Shown: positions 17,171-25,750, counted from the first letter of the stretch. The stretch: 64,000 bases of DNA from Neobacillus sp. WH10 (GCF_030123405.1 NZ_CP126110.1:3844001-3908000), one strand, 5' to 3'. Numbers and translations are program-made. Notes: generated by a model from the letters alone, not told the origin.

Positions 17171-17210
17171 AAAGTGGTCTTACCCCTGTCAAGTAGACAA
17201 CATAAAAAAG

Positions 17211-18104
17211 CTAAGCTGCCAACGCGTGTCGATATTCAATCGGCGCGCGTTGTTTTAGTTTCTTTTGAATACGTTTGTAATTGTAATGATAAATATAATC
17301 CTCAATCGCTTGTCGTATCTCCACTTCTGATTTACACTGTTCAATATACAACTTCTCTGTTTTGAGATGCGAAAAGAAGGATTCAATGCAAGCATTATCC
17401 AGGCAGTTTCCTTTGCGAGAGTGGCTGCCCTTAATGCTGTATGCTTCTAATCGATTGTTGTATCCCTTAGACGTATACTGAAAGCCTTGATCCGAATGGA
17501 GAACAGCTTCAGCTACGTCTTTTTTCTTTGTCCATATTTCTACTGTATTCAAAACAAGTTCAAGGTCGTTTCGTTTCGAAAGTTCCCATGACACAATCTC
17601 ATTATTAAATAGATCTTGAATTACCGATAGGTAATAGAATTGCTTACCATCTGAGACATATGTTATATCCGTTACCATTTTTTGATTAGGTCCTGTTGCC
17701 TTAAATTTTCTCTTTAGGCGATTCGGATGGATTACGGATGGAGTATGACCATGGCGCTTTCTTTTCTTTCGGATGACAGACTGGATGTTCATTTCTTTCA
17801 TCAATCGGTACACCTTTTTATGATTAATCTTATAATCATTTTCCTTTAACAAATAGGTCATACGAGGGCAGCCAACTTCGGGATGAAGTATATGAATGCC
17901 CATCATGTGTTCACATATATCTTGGTCTTGTTTTGTTCTTTCATCGCGTTTAAATTGAGTGGACCTCCATTTATAGTAGCTTGCTCTTTTAATATAAGCG
18001 ATTTCCAATAACCATGTGATTGGATAGACATCCCTTAATCCTTCTATGATTTCATACTTGCTCTGTTGGGGGATTTCTCCTCCTTTACTAGATTTGGATA
18101 CTGC
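17211..18104 (-). CDS. IS3-family transposase OrfB (DDE catalytic part, -1 frame)
   Basis: rve-type integrase core. The frame is open from the slip site at 18104 through VYPITWLLEIAYIKRASYYKW to the stop; a TTG at 18008 is the only nearby internal start. Catalytic residues: Asp in VTDITYVSDG, Asp in LHSDQGFQYTS, Glu in NACIESFFSHLKTE. The HTH_21-like segment HPEVGCPRMTYLLKENDYKINHKKVYRLMKEMNI precedes it. Likely made as an OrfAB fusion by frameshifting. All motifs intact, so probably active. Confidence 0.92.
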   Translation of the reverse strand, partial: AVSKSSKGGEIPQQSKYEIIEGLRDVYPITWLLEIAYIKRASYYKWRSTQFKRDERTKQDQDICEHMMGIHILHPEVGCPRMTYLLKENDYKINHKKVYRLMKEMNIQSVIRKKRKRHGHTPSVIHPNRLKRKFKATGPNQKMVTDITYVSDGKQFYYLSVIQDLFNNEIVSWELSKRNDLELVLNTVEIWTKKKDVAEAVLHSDQGFQYTSKGYNNRLEAYSIKGSHSRKGNCLDNACIESFFSHLKTEKLYIEQCKSEVEIRQAIEDYIYHYNYKRIQKKLKQRAPIEYRHALAA

Positions 18105-18388
18105 TTTTTTAAATAATCCACCTGTGCCTTTAGGTAATCTCTTTCTTCTTCTACTGACTTAAAATTAGTACGAGGTCGACCTTTTAATGGATTAGACACT
18201 CCACTTCGTTCTTCAAATTTCTCTCCCTTTTCCCACTTCTTTACCCACACTTTTAGTTGAGTACAGTTTAAAATTCCTAACTCATCCGCCAATACTTTAT
18301 AACTTTTAGATCCTTTTACATATTTCATTACAGCATTTAATTTAAATTCATTTGTATACCTTTGAAATTGTTGTCCTTTTTTAGCCAT
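18044..18388 (-). CDS. IS3-family transposase OrfA (helix-turn-helix)
   Basis: 114 aa from the ATG 8 nt after GGAGGGG. Contains the IS150-type HTH (YTNEFKLNAVMKYVKGSKSYKVLADELGI) and a C-terminal Lys/Glu-rich coiled coil (SVEEERDYLKAQVDYLKKQ) of the leucine-zipper type. It ends beyond the slip site, overlapping the -1 frame of orfB by about 60 nt. Confidence 0.9.
   Translation of the reverse strand: MAKKGQQFQRYTNEFKLNAVMKYVKGSKSYKVLADELGILNCTQLKVWVKKWEKGEKFEERSGVSNPLKGRPRTNFKSVEEERDYLKAQVDYLKKQYPNLVKEEKSPNRASMKS
18104..18110 (-). other. Programmed -1 frameshift site A AAA AAG
   Basis: In the orfA frame the codons read TTA AAA AAG; slipping one base back leads into an uninterrupted frame to orfB. 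An AAAGGAGG lies about 20 nt downstream and may serve reinitiation or stimulate the shift. Confidence 0.8.
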
Positions 18389-18476
18389 AGAAATATCCCC
18401 TCCAAGTATTAGTGTAACACCCACGCTATACACATGGGTTTTTTACACTGTCTACTTAAAGGGGATAATATCAAAG

Positions 18477-18491
18477 GCACAGCTTTTTCTT
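18477..18491. terminator. Right arm of the IS-split terminator
   Basis: GCACAGCTTTTTCTT, exact complement of 17156-17170, overlapping the nfo stop codon. Confidence 0.75.
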
Positions 18492-19383
18492 ATGATTGCA
18501 TAATTTGATCTAGCAGATTGTCATTGAACTTCTGTTCGCGAAGCATGTTAATTTCAAATTGATATGGAGCTTTTTTATTGTTCTTATCTTCACCGACAAA
18601 AGGGGTTTCTAGGATTTTAGGCACGTCTATTAGTTGTGGATGATGAACAATATAGTTAATTGCCTTAAAGCCGATATGACCAAAGCCGATATTTTCATGC
18701 CTATCCTTTCGCATTCCTACAGCATTTTTACTATCATTAATATGAAGTACTGTTAATTTATCAAGGCCGATAATTTTATCAAACTCATTTAAAACACCGT
18801 CAAAGTCTTCGACAATTTTATAGCCTGCATCATGTGTATGGCATGTATCAAAGCAAACTGATAGCTTATCACTATAGTTTACGCCATCCATAATCATCGC
18901 CAATTCCTCAAACGATTTTCCACATTCCGAGCCTTTACCGGCCATTGTTTCCAATGCAATTTGTACCTGTTCTTTGCCGGTTAATACTTCATTCAAACCC
19001 TCGATGATTTTCTTAATTCCCGCTTCCGTACCGGCACCGACATGAGCACCAGGATGAAGAACGATTTGTTTTGCGCCAATGGCCTCTGTTCTTTCAATTT
19101 CACTGCTGAGGAACCTAACACCTAATTCAAAGGTGTCAGGATTGGTAGTATTACCAATATTAATGATATAGGGAGCATGGACAACAATTTCTGAAATCCC
19201 GTTTGCTTCCATATGTCTTCTTCCTGCTTCAATATTTAGATCTTCAATTTTCTTTCTTCTTGTATTTTGCGGTGCCCCTGTATAGATCATAAACGTATTG
19301 GCACCATAAGACACTGCCTCTTCACTTGCAGCAAGCAGCATTTTCTTTCCGCTCATGGAAACATGTGAACCTATTTTCAACAT
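18490..19383 (-). CDS. nfo: Endonuclease IV (AP endonuclease)
   Basis: 297 aa, TIM-barrel AP endonuclease that nicks 5' of abasic sites in base-excision repair. Visible metal-site motifs: GSHVSMSGKK, VVHAPYIINIGN, VLHPGAHVGAGTE, ETMAGKGSE, CFDTCHTHDAGY, HINDSKNAVGMRKDRHENIGFGHIG. Length is typical. Its terminator has been split by the IS, so transcripts now run into the element. Convergent with yqfT; cshB lies upstream. In B. subtilis yqfS/nfo is spore-expressed; I see no clear promoter here. Confidence 0.95.
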   Translation of the reverse strand: MLKIGSHVSMSGKKMLLAASEEAVSYGANTFMIYTGAPQNTRRKKIEDLNIEAGRRHMEANGISEIVVHAPYIINIGNTTNPDTFELGVRFLSSEIERTEAIGAKQIVLHPGAHVGAGTEAGIKKIIEGLNEVLTGKEQVQIALETMAGKGSECGKSFEELAMIMDGVNYSDKLSVCFDTCHTHDAGYKIVEDFDGVLNEFDKIIGLDKLTVLHINDSKNAVGMRKDRHENIGFGHIGFKAINYIVHHPQLIDVPKILETPFVGEDKNNKKAPYQFEINMLREQKFNDNLLDQIMQS

Positions 19384-19405
19384 TCCGTTTCTCTCCCTTC
19401 ACCAA

Positions 19406-20722
19406 TTACTTTTTTCTTTGGTCTATTTTTCTTTGTCGTTTTTTAATTTTATCCATTTCCCATTGCATTTTCTTTTTATAGCCTGGTTTTACTTTCTGTG
19501 GTTTCTTTACCATAGATTTGGCTTTTTTATCTGCCTCGTCCTCTTTCCTTACCCTTGTCTTTCTCTTATTTCGTTCATCTGCTTCAACGAATTCGTTATT
19601 TTTCAGATCGACATACTTAAACTGAATCCCCATTTTTTCTAAACGGTTTAAGGCGTCTTCATCAGAAATTTCATAAACCGTAAGCGCAATCCCCGAATTT
19701 CCTGCTCGCGCAGTTCTTCCCACCCGATGGATATAAAAATCCAAGTCAGATGGAAGTTCATAGTTAATAACATGGCTGACCCCTTCAATATCAATCCCTC
19801 GTGAAGCAAGATCGGTGGCAACGATATATTGGTATTCTAAATCCTGAATCTGCTTCATCATTTTTTTCCGCTCACGCGGGTTTAAATCTCCATGGACACG
19901 GCCGACCTTTAAACCTTTTTCATTTAAAAAGTTGGCAACCTCCTCAGCCATCTTTTTTGTATTGGTAAATACAATTGCAAGATAAGGATTGTAGGCAAGC
20001 AATGCATCATGAACTAGTTGTTTTTTATTGCGATGCCTTGATGGCAGCAGAAAGTGCTCTAAATTTTCAGCAGCTTTTCTTTTGGATTCAATTTGAATTG
20101 TCTTAGGATTTTCCATATATTTTTTAAGAAAAGGTTTTAATTTCTCTGGAATGGTAGCTGAAAAGACTAGCATCTGCAGTTTTTCCGGCATTTTAGCAGC
20201 AACCTGATCCACATCTTCAATAAATCCCATATCCAGCATCATATCGGCTTCATCTATAACAAGAATATCCGAGGTATGAACGAACAGTGCTTGGTCAATC
20301 ATAAGATCTTTAATTCTTCCTGGGGTTCCAACAACAATATGTGGCTGTATTTTCAATTTTTCGATGGTCCGCTGCTTGTCTGTTCCGCCAGTATAGCATC
20401 TGGCCATGATTGGGCTATCAGGGTTACATTGCTCAGTTACTTTCAGGATTTGTTGATAGATCTGCGATGCTAACTCCCTTGTCGGTGCAGTAATGACAGC
20501 CTGCACCTCTTGACGCTTCGGATTAATTTTCTCGAGGATCGGTAACACATAAGCAAATGTTTTCCCTGTTCCCGTTTGTGACTGACCAATCGCACTTTCT
20601 CCTTTTAATACTAACGGGATCATCCGTTCCTGAATTTCAGTCGGCTCATAATATCCAAACTGATTCAGTGATTCTATTATAAAAGGTTGAAACTTAAAAC
20701 GTTTAAATCGATTTTCTTTCAT
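19406..20722 (-). CDS. cshB: DEAD-box RNA helicase CshB
   Basis: 438 aa. Motifs: Q (FGYYEPTEIQ), I (SQTGTGKT), Ia (PTRELA), II (DEAD in VIDEADMML), III (SAT), V (ATDLASRGIDI), VI (HRVGRTAR). The C-terminal 65 residues are a Lys/Arg-rich tail (KRKTRVRKEDEADKK and onward) suited to RNA binding. Corresponds to B. subtilis yqfR/cshB, a cold-adaptation and ribosome-assembly helicase. Lies 22 bp upstream of nfo, probably cotranscribed. Confidence 0.93.
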   Translation of the reverse strand: MKENRFKRFKFQPFIIESLNQFGYYEPTEIQERMIPLVLKGESAIGQSQTGTGKTFAYVLPILEKINPKRQEVQAVITAPTRELASQIYQQILKVTEQCNPDSPIMARCYTGGTDKQRTIEKLKIQPHIVVGTPGRIKDLMIDQALFVHTSDILVIDEADMMLDMGFIEDVDQVAAKMPEKLQMLVFSATIPEKLKPFLKKYMENPKTIQIESKRKAAENLEHFLLPSRHRNKKQLVHDALLAYNPYLAIVFTNTKKMAEEVANFLNEKGLKVGRVHGDLNPRERKKMMKQIQDLEYQYIVATDLASRGIDIEGVSHVINYELPSDLDFYIHRVGRTARAGNSGIALTVYEISDEDALNRLEKMGIQFKYVDLKNNEFVEADERNKRKTRVRKEDEADKKAKSMVKKPQKVKPGYKKKMQWEMDKIKKRQRKIDQRKK

Positions 20723-20989
20723 ATAATAGCTCCTTATTTTAAAAATAATCTAGTGATTATAGTGTAGTTTACTTCCCATAGCAAGAGCTTCCACTTTACT
20801 CCCGCATCATGTAATTATAGTAAAAATTCGCCTAAATAACCAGCTAACTTTCCTTTTATCCTCATCTTTTACTTTTTTTCCTCTTTTTAAAAACTAAATT
20901 TAGTTTCTTCCTTGTGTTTAATACCTAAACATAATTAGGGTAGATGCATACTTTAATGTATCAAGGATTGATGAAAGGAGGTGGTAGGG

Positions 20990-21703
20990 ATGCAGCCAAG
21001 ACCAAGAATGCCTATGCAAGGCAGGATGGGTCCAGGTCTGTTTGGCGGCAGAGGCTCAATGATGGGAGCTGGAGGGAATCCATTTGGCGGAATGGGTCCG
21101 ATGATGAGGCAGCAAACGGGCCCATTTGGCGGAGGGAACCCTTTGATGCGGTCTATGATGGGACCCGCACAATCGAACCGGGGCGGCGGTGGTTTACTTT
21201 CGAGACTACTCGGAAGAGGAGCTCAAGCTGGAGCTGGCAGCCAGGGAGGAATTATGGGAATGCAAGGAGCAGGAAGAGCAGCAGCAGGAGTCGGCGGTAG
21301 CGGCAGCGGCGGCGGCTTACTCCAATCCTTAAGTAATCCAGGTGGATTATCGGGAATTTTAAATAACACCCAGAATGTATTAAAAACTGCTCAATCAATT
21401 GGTCCGATGGTTCAACAGTATGGCCCAATGGTCAAGAATCTTCCTGCGATTTGGAAGCTGTATCGGGGCTTCAAAAATGCATCAAATAGCTCGGATTCGA
21501 CTTCAGAAAAAACAACCAAAAAGAAAGTATCAGTTGCGGAAGAATCTTCAAGCAATGAATCAACTGATATTCGAACTTCTCAGAAAAATACAAACCGGAA
21601 AAAAACTCAAAATACAAGTACAGGAAAAAAGAGACAAACGCAAAGTTCTAAGCGTAGTAGTTCATACCAAAAAGGGAGCTCGATACCTAAAATGTATATA
21701 TGA
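20990..21703 (+). CDS. yqfQ: Glycine-rich YqfQ/VrrA-like protein
   Basis: 237 aa from the ATG 8 nt after AAGGAGG. Residues 1-110 are rich in Gly, Met and Pro (runs such as GPFGGGNPLMRSMMGP), a middle segment (LLQSLSNPGGLSGILNNTQNVLKTAQSIGPMVQQYGPMVKNLPAIWKLYRGFK) is conserved in YqfQ proteins, and the last 70 residues are Ser/Thr/Lys-rich and disordered. It belongs to the family of B. anthracis VrrA, whose gene has a length-variable repeat. Role unknown; spore association has been suggested. Confidence 0.75.
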   Translation: MQPRPRMPMQGRMGPGLFGGRGSMMGAGGNPFGGMGPMMRQQTGPFGGGNPLMRSMMGPAQSNRGGGGLLSRLLGRGAQAGAGSQGGIMGMQGAGRAAAGVGGSGSGGGLLQSLSNPGGLSGILNNTQNVLKTAQSIGPMVQQYGPMVKNLPAIWKLYRGFKNASNSSDSTSEKTTKKKVSVAEESSSNESTDIRTSQKNTNRKKTQNTSTGKKRQTQSSKRSSSYQKGSSIPKMYI

Positions 21704-21707
21704 GCAG

Positions 21708-21736
21708 GAGAATGCTGGGGCCACCGGCATTCTTTT
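21708..21736 (+). terminator. yqfQ terminator
   Basis: Stem AGAATGC / GCATTCT with an 11-nt loop, then a T-rich tail. Confidence 0.7.
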
Positions 21737-21819
21737 AATTTTCAGGAAACTACACAGGAAGAATGTATCTTTGTATTATAACTATTAGTTTTATATAATA
21801 AATACATAGACTATAAGGA

Positions 21820-21982
21820 AAGCGGAAGCAGCCCGTTAGAAGTGTATGGACTAGAACGCTCTGACTGCCAGAAAAGCTGTAACGCCCTGCACAGGCGCTA
21901 GACAACGTGGTGAACGAAATCGAACCGATGTTGACTCATCGCAGAGAAGAGAGCGAATTCCACTAGCCGCTGAAGCAGATAG
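21820..21982. repeat. Dispersed GC-richer repeat upstream of ispH
   Basis: About 160 bp, richer in GC than its surroundings and non-coding. It opens AGCGGAAGCAGCCCG, contains AGGCGCTAGACAAC (also at 56330-56348 in a family B copy), and ends CGCTGAAGCAG, so both ends carry GAAGCAG. It looks like a composite or longer relative of repeat family B. The 310-bp yqfQ-ispH gap otherwise holds only the terminator and the ispH ribosome site. Confidence 0.6.
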
Positions 21983-22014
21983 TTATCAAAGTTCAATATA
22001 GGGGGACTTAATAT

Positions 22015-22962
22015 ATGCAAATTATTAAAATTTCACCACGCGGATACTGTTATGGTGTTGTGGATGCTATGGTCATCGCAAGAAATGCCGCATTAGATAA
22101 AACACTGCCTCGTCCTATCTACATCTTAGGGATGATTGTTCATAATAAACATGTTACGGATGCCTTCGAGGAAGAGGGGATCATTACCCTTGACGGAAAA
22201 AATCGAAAAGATATTCTCGATAAAGTAGACTCTGGTACGGTTATTTTTACGGCCCATGGTATTTCTCCAGAGGTAAGAGAACTTGCGAAGAAGAAAGGTC
22301 TTGTAACAATTGATGCAACATGCCCTGATGTTACAAGAACACATGACTTGATTGAAGAGAAAACAAAACAAGGATATCAAGTCATCTATATCGGTAAAAA
22401 AGGCCATCCAGAGCCAGAGGGCGCTGTTGGTGTAGCACCAGGTATGGTTCATCTTGTGGAGACTCCAAATGATGTAGAAGCATTAACGGTTGACAATGAA
22501 AAACTCATTGTCACAAATCAAACCACTATGAGTCAATGGGATGTTGCTGATACTATGAAAAAGGTACAGGAAAAATATCCTCATGTCGAGGTTTATAATG
22601 AAATTTGTCATGCAACACAAATACGTCAAGAAGCAGTAGCAGAACAAGCAACCTCAGCAGATGTGACTATAGTTGTCGGTGACCCAAAAAGTAATAATTC
22701 CAATCGTTTAGCTCAGGTTTCAGAAGAAATTGCTGGAACTAGGGCCTATCGTATTGCCGATATTACTGAATTAGAAATTGATTGGATTAAGGATGCAAAA
22801 AATGTTGCAGTTACATCAGGTGCATCAACCCCAACCCCAATCACAAAAGAAGTTATTACGTTTCTTGAACAATTTGATCCAAATAACGAAGCAACATGGG
22901 AACGCAGAAAAAAGGTACAACTTAACAGAATATTACCTAGAGTAAAAAAGACTGAGGAATAA
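22015..22962 (+). CDS. ispH: 4-hydroxy-3-methylbut-2-enyl diphosphate reductase (IspH/LytB)
   Basis: 315 aa. Last step of the MEP pathway: HMBPP to IPP and DMAPP. The three cluster cysteines are visible: Cys12 in PRGYCYGV, the Cys in DATCPDVTRTH, and the Cys in NEICHATQ. Substrate-binding His/Glu motifs include MIVHNKHV and FTAHGISPEV. The ribosome site AGGGGGA precedes the ATG. Corresponds to B. subtilis yqfP. Confidence 0.97.
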   Translation: MQIIKISPRGYCYGVVDAMVIARNAALDKTLPRPIYILGMIVHNKHVTDAFEEEGIITLDGKNRKDILDKVDSGTVIFTAHGISPEVRELAKKKGLVTIDATCPDVTRTHDLIEEKTKQGYQVIYIGKKGHPEPEGAVGVAPGMVHLVETPNDVEALTVDNEKLIVTNQTTMSQWDVADTMKKVQEKYPHVEVYNEICHATQIRQEAVAEQATSADVTIVVGDPKSNNSNRLAQVSEEIAGTRAYRIADITELEIDWIKDAKNVAVTSGASTPTPITKEVITFLEQFDPNNEATWERRKKVQLNRILPRVKKTEE

Positions 22963-22967
22963 AGAGC

Positions 22968-22998
22968 AAAGAACCGCGTCAACTTTGACCGGTTCTTT
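22968..22998 (+). terminator. ispH terminator
   Basis: Nine-bp stem AAAGAACCG / CGGTTCTTT, 13-nt loop. Confidence 0.75.
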
Positions 22999-23054
22999 TC
23001 ATTTAGGTTCGATTTAAACATTTCGGAAAAAACTGAGGGCTTCTGGCCTTTTCC

Positions 23055-23172
23055 TAAGAGCTCTTTATGCGGTACGGAGCTTTAGTTTCTCGCTTTTTTG
23101 GTCGCTTAGAGCTCTTAATAGAGACCTAGCGCTTCGGTTTTTCACCTTTTTCGGTCGATTAGAACCATATAG
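23055..23172. repeat. Degenerate tandem repeat, unit about 53 bp
   Basis: Two units and a fragment start at 23055, 23107 and 23160. Shared features are TAAGAGCTCTT / TAGAGCTCTTAATA near the start, GCTT(T/C)(A/G)GTTT in the middle and TTTTTTGGTCGCT / TTTTTCGGTCGAT at the end. It fills the gap between convergent ispH and yqfO. No reading frame. Confidence 0.6.
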
Positions 23173-23200
23173 AAAACTTTTTTATCGGTTTCACAAAACT

Positions 23201-24316
23201 CTATATAAATTGAAATGGGTCAGTGTTTACTTCTGATGGAAAAATGTCGACTTCATAACCTGATTCATGGCACAACTTTTGTAAAGCTGATGCTAGCCCT
23301 TTTTTCATTACTTTTTCGACGTTATGACCGGGATCTATCATATTCAAGCCTTGCATCATGGCATCATGGGCGGTGTGATAATAAATATCCCCTGTTACAT
23401 ACACATCTGCCCCTTTAAACTTGGCATTCATGAAGTATTTGTTGCCATCTCCGCCTAATACAGCCACCTTTTTTACTTTTGAGGTTAAATCACCCACTAC
23501 ACGTACTTTTTCCACTTCAAGTGCTGTTTTCACCTTTTGTGCAAATTCTGCAAGAGTCATTTCACTGACTTTACCAATTCTGCCAAGCCCGAGTACTTCT
23601 CCTTTATTATCCAATGGATATACATCATAGGCTACTTCTTCGTATGGATGCGCCTTAATCATAGCGGTAATTGTTTTTTTTAATAATGGTTCCGGAATAA
23701 TTGTTTCAATCCGAACTTCATCCACTTCTTCTAACTTGCCAGCTTTACCCAAGTATGGGTTAGTATTGTCACCCGGCAAAAACCTGCCAGTTCCATTGGC
23801 AGAAAAAGAACAATGACTATAATTACCAATAAATCCAGCCCCTGCATTGCCAAGGACTTGTCTAATCTCTTCTGCATGGCTGGCAGGGACGAAAACGACT
23901 AATTTCTTAAGCTTTGTATCGAAAGTGGGCACAAGCACCTCTGCTTCTTCTAACCCTAACGCAGCTGCCAGCAGGTCATTAACCCCGCCCTTTGCTACAT
24001 CAAGATTTGTGTGTGCGGCATAAACAGCAATATCATGTTTAACTAATTTTCCAATCATTTTACCCTGTACCGTATCTGTCAGCAAATTTTTAAGCGGCCG
24101 ATAAATAATTGGATGGTGGGCGATAATGAGCTGGACATTTTTTTCGATTGCCTCATCGATCACATTTTCCAGTACATCAAGAGCGATCATAATCCGTTCT
24201 ATCTTTTTGTTTAATCGACCGATCTGCAAGCCAATCTTGTCACCTTCCATTGCCAGCCCTTTAGGCGAAAACTGTTCAAATAGGTGGATAATTTCATGAC
24301 CATTTGGATTCTTCAT
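23201..24316 (-). CDS. yqfO: Nif3-like dinuclear metal-centre protein (YqfO)
   Basis: 371 aa, NIF3/DUF34 family. Metal ligands are visible in IIAHHPIIYRPLKNL and AAHTNLDVAKGGVND at the N-terminal half and GDIYYHTAHDAMMQGLNMIDPGHNVEKV near the end. A PII-like insert (about residues 130-230, KLVVFVPASHAEEIRQVLG onward) marks the long form found in Bacillus. Often annotated as GTP cyclohydrolase 1 type 2 homolog, but the real activity is unsettled. Its start overlaps the trmK stop by about 23 bp. Confidence 0.9.
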   Translation of the reverse strand: MKNPNGHEIIHLFEQFSPKGLAMEGDKIGLQIGRLNKKIERIMIALDVLENVIDEAIEKNVQLIIAHHPIIYRPLKNLLTDTVQGKMIGKLVKHDIAVYAAHTNLDVAKGGVNDLLAAALGLEEAEVLVPTFDTKLKKLVVFVPASHAEEIRQVLGNAGAGFIGNYSHCSFSANGTGRFLPGDNTNPYLGKAGKLEEVDEVRIETIIPEPLLKKTITAMIKAHPYEEVAYDVYPLDNKGEVLGLGRIGKVSEMTLAEFAQKVKTALEVEKVRVVGDLTSKVKKVAVLGGDGNKYFMNAKFKGADVYVTGDIYYHTAHDAMMQGLNMIDPGHNVEKVMKKGLASALQKLCHESGYEVDIFPSEVNTDPFQFI

Positions 24317-25034
24317 CTTGAATTACCTCCTTCACTAGCTTTATTTTATGTAATAGCTCCTGCTTTTTTTCGATTGTGTCAGGGGTTTGTACTGCGTTTT
24401 CAAGCTGTTGATAAATTCGCTGCAAATTTTTCTTTTCATTGATCCATTTTTTCTTAAAAACTGCATTCCGCTCTTTCACAAGATAAGGTCCTAATAATAA
24501 GCCTTCTTCTAAGCTTTGACCATATGGTATCAATGGGTCTATGGCATCCTTTCCTTTTTCTGCAACTAGTACTTCATAAATTTTTCCATCTTCTTCGAGT
24601 ATTTCTTCAGTCACAAGCATCCAGCTATTGTCTAATAGCCATTGCCGGATGGAAATAGCACTGATATTAGGCTGTAAAATCAGCCTTTTCACAGACCCTA
24701 GCTTGTCTTTTCCCTTTTCTAAAATACTTGTAATTAAGGCACCGCCCATCCCAGCAATCGTTACATATTCTACTTCTCCAGGCTTAACCACATCAAGCCC
24801 GTCACCTAATCTGACAGAAATAATTTCAGATAATCCTTCCGATAAAACATTCCCTTTAGCAGATTGATATGGTCCAACAGCTACTTCTCCTGCTACAGCA
24901 TATGTAATACCGATATTCTTCGCTAAAAAACAAGGTAAATAAGCATGATCAGAACCTATATCGACTAATATTGCACCCTTAGGAACATAATTTGCAACGG
25001 TTGCTAACCGTTTTGACAATCTATCTGAATTCAT
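24294..25034 (-). CDS. trmK: tRNA (adenine22-N1)-methyltransferase TrmK
   Basis: About 246 aa. SAM-binding motif VDIGSDHAYLPCFLA, then GDGLDVVKPGEVEYVTIAGMGGALI with the NPPY-like catalytic region replaced by LQPNISAISIRQWL as in the TrmK family. C-terminal coiled coil (KKWINEKKNLQRIYQQLE). It methylates A22 of certain tRNAs. I use the ATG at 25034 (MNSDRLSKRLATVANYV), which aligns with B. subtilis YqfN; a longer upstream start is possible. Confidence 0.92.
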   Translation of the reverse strand: MNSDRLSKRLATVANYVPKGAILVDIGSDHAYLPCFLAKNIGITYAVAGEVAVGPYQSAKGNVLSEGLSEIISVRLGDGLDVVKPGEVEYVTIAGMGGALITSILEKGKDKLGSVKRLILQPNISAISIRQWLLDNSWMLVTEEILEEDGKIYEVLVAEKGKDAIDPLIPYGQSLEEGLLLGPYLVKERNAVFKKKWINEKKNLQRIYQQLENAVQTPDTIEKKQELLHKIKLVKEVIQDEESKWS

Positions 25035-25075
25035 CAAAAAACACCACACTTTTTCCAACTTATATATGTATAGTA

Positions 25076-25107
25076 TAAAAAAGACCCTTTACAGATGCAA
25101 AGGGCCA
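25076..25107 (-). terminator. cccA terminator
   Basis: Minus-strand stem GGCCCTTT / AAAGGGTC (one G-U pair) followed by TTTTTT, between cccA and trmK. Confidence 0.8.
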
Positions 25108-25180
25108 TAGATAGAATAGTATAACTTTAACATTGAAACCTGTCAAACGAGTACACATGGCAATCTCATATTTCTTAAAC

Positions 25181-25546
25181 TTACTTTAATTTAGAAACCC
25201 ACTCTGCCATTGCGTCTATTTGTTCTGCTTTTACAAGACCTTGCGGCATACCTGTACCTTTACCATTAGTAAGAATATCCTTGACTTCATCTTTTGATAA
25301 ACCAGTACCTTTTAATGAAGGACCCACTCCTCCTTGGTATTGATCACCATGACAGCCGATACAAGTAGATTTATAAATATCTTCTGGATTTGATGCGGCA
25401 ACTTCTGTTTTTCCCCCACCTTTACCTTCGCCCTTATCTTTGGCTACTTCTTTCATATCCCCAAGACCTTTGAAAGATAAGAAAAACACTAGGACAATTC
25501 CAAAAACAAAGACGAGAATGTAAGGAATTACCGGATTTCGATTCAT
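25181..25546 (-). CDS. cccA: Membrane-bound cytochrome c-550
   Basis: 121 aa. One N-terminal transmembrane anchor (residues 7-26), a Gly/Lys-rich linker, then a small c-type domain with the heme motif CIGCH (YKSTCIGCHGDQYQGGVGP) and the axial Met in GTGMPQGL. Electron carrier on the outer face of the membrane toward cytochrome oxidase. Position between trmK and sigA matches B. subtilis cccA. Ribosome site GGGAGG. Confidence 0.95.
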   Translation of the reverse strand: MNRNPVIPYILVFVFGIVLVFFLSFKGLGDMKEVAKDKGEGKGGGKTEVAASNPEDIYKSTCIGCHGDQYQGGVGPSLKGTGLSKDEVKDILTNGKGTGMPQGLVKAEQIDAMAEWVSKLK

Positions 25547-25750
25547 GATATAACCTCCCTTATGTACGTACCCCTTTAATTAAATTAAACTATACCTGCA
25601 AACAATTACTATTTTACTTGAAAAAGAACAGAAGGAAAAGCCCTAAACTTGTTTTATCACTATAATCTTTATAAAAATGATAAAAGAGGCGAAACAAAGT
25701 GAAAATTACACTTATAGCTCCTCCTCTTGGTATCTTCCCCTATTTACTTA

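Larger units (their letters stand above)
17183..18464 (-). mobile_element. IS3-family (IS150-type) insertion sequence, apparently intact
   Basis: About 1.28 kb with imperfect terminal inverted repeats: the left end begins CCCCTGTCAAGTAGACA and the right end, read inward, CCCCTTTAAGTAGACA, both followed within a few bases by TAAAAAA. It carries orfA and orfB with an A AAA AAG slip site and a full DDE triad. I see no clear target-site duplication, so the exact ends may be off by a few bases. Confidence 0.9.
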
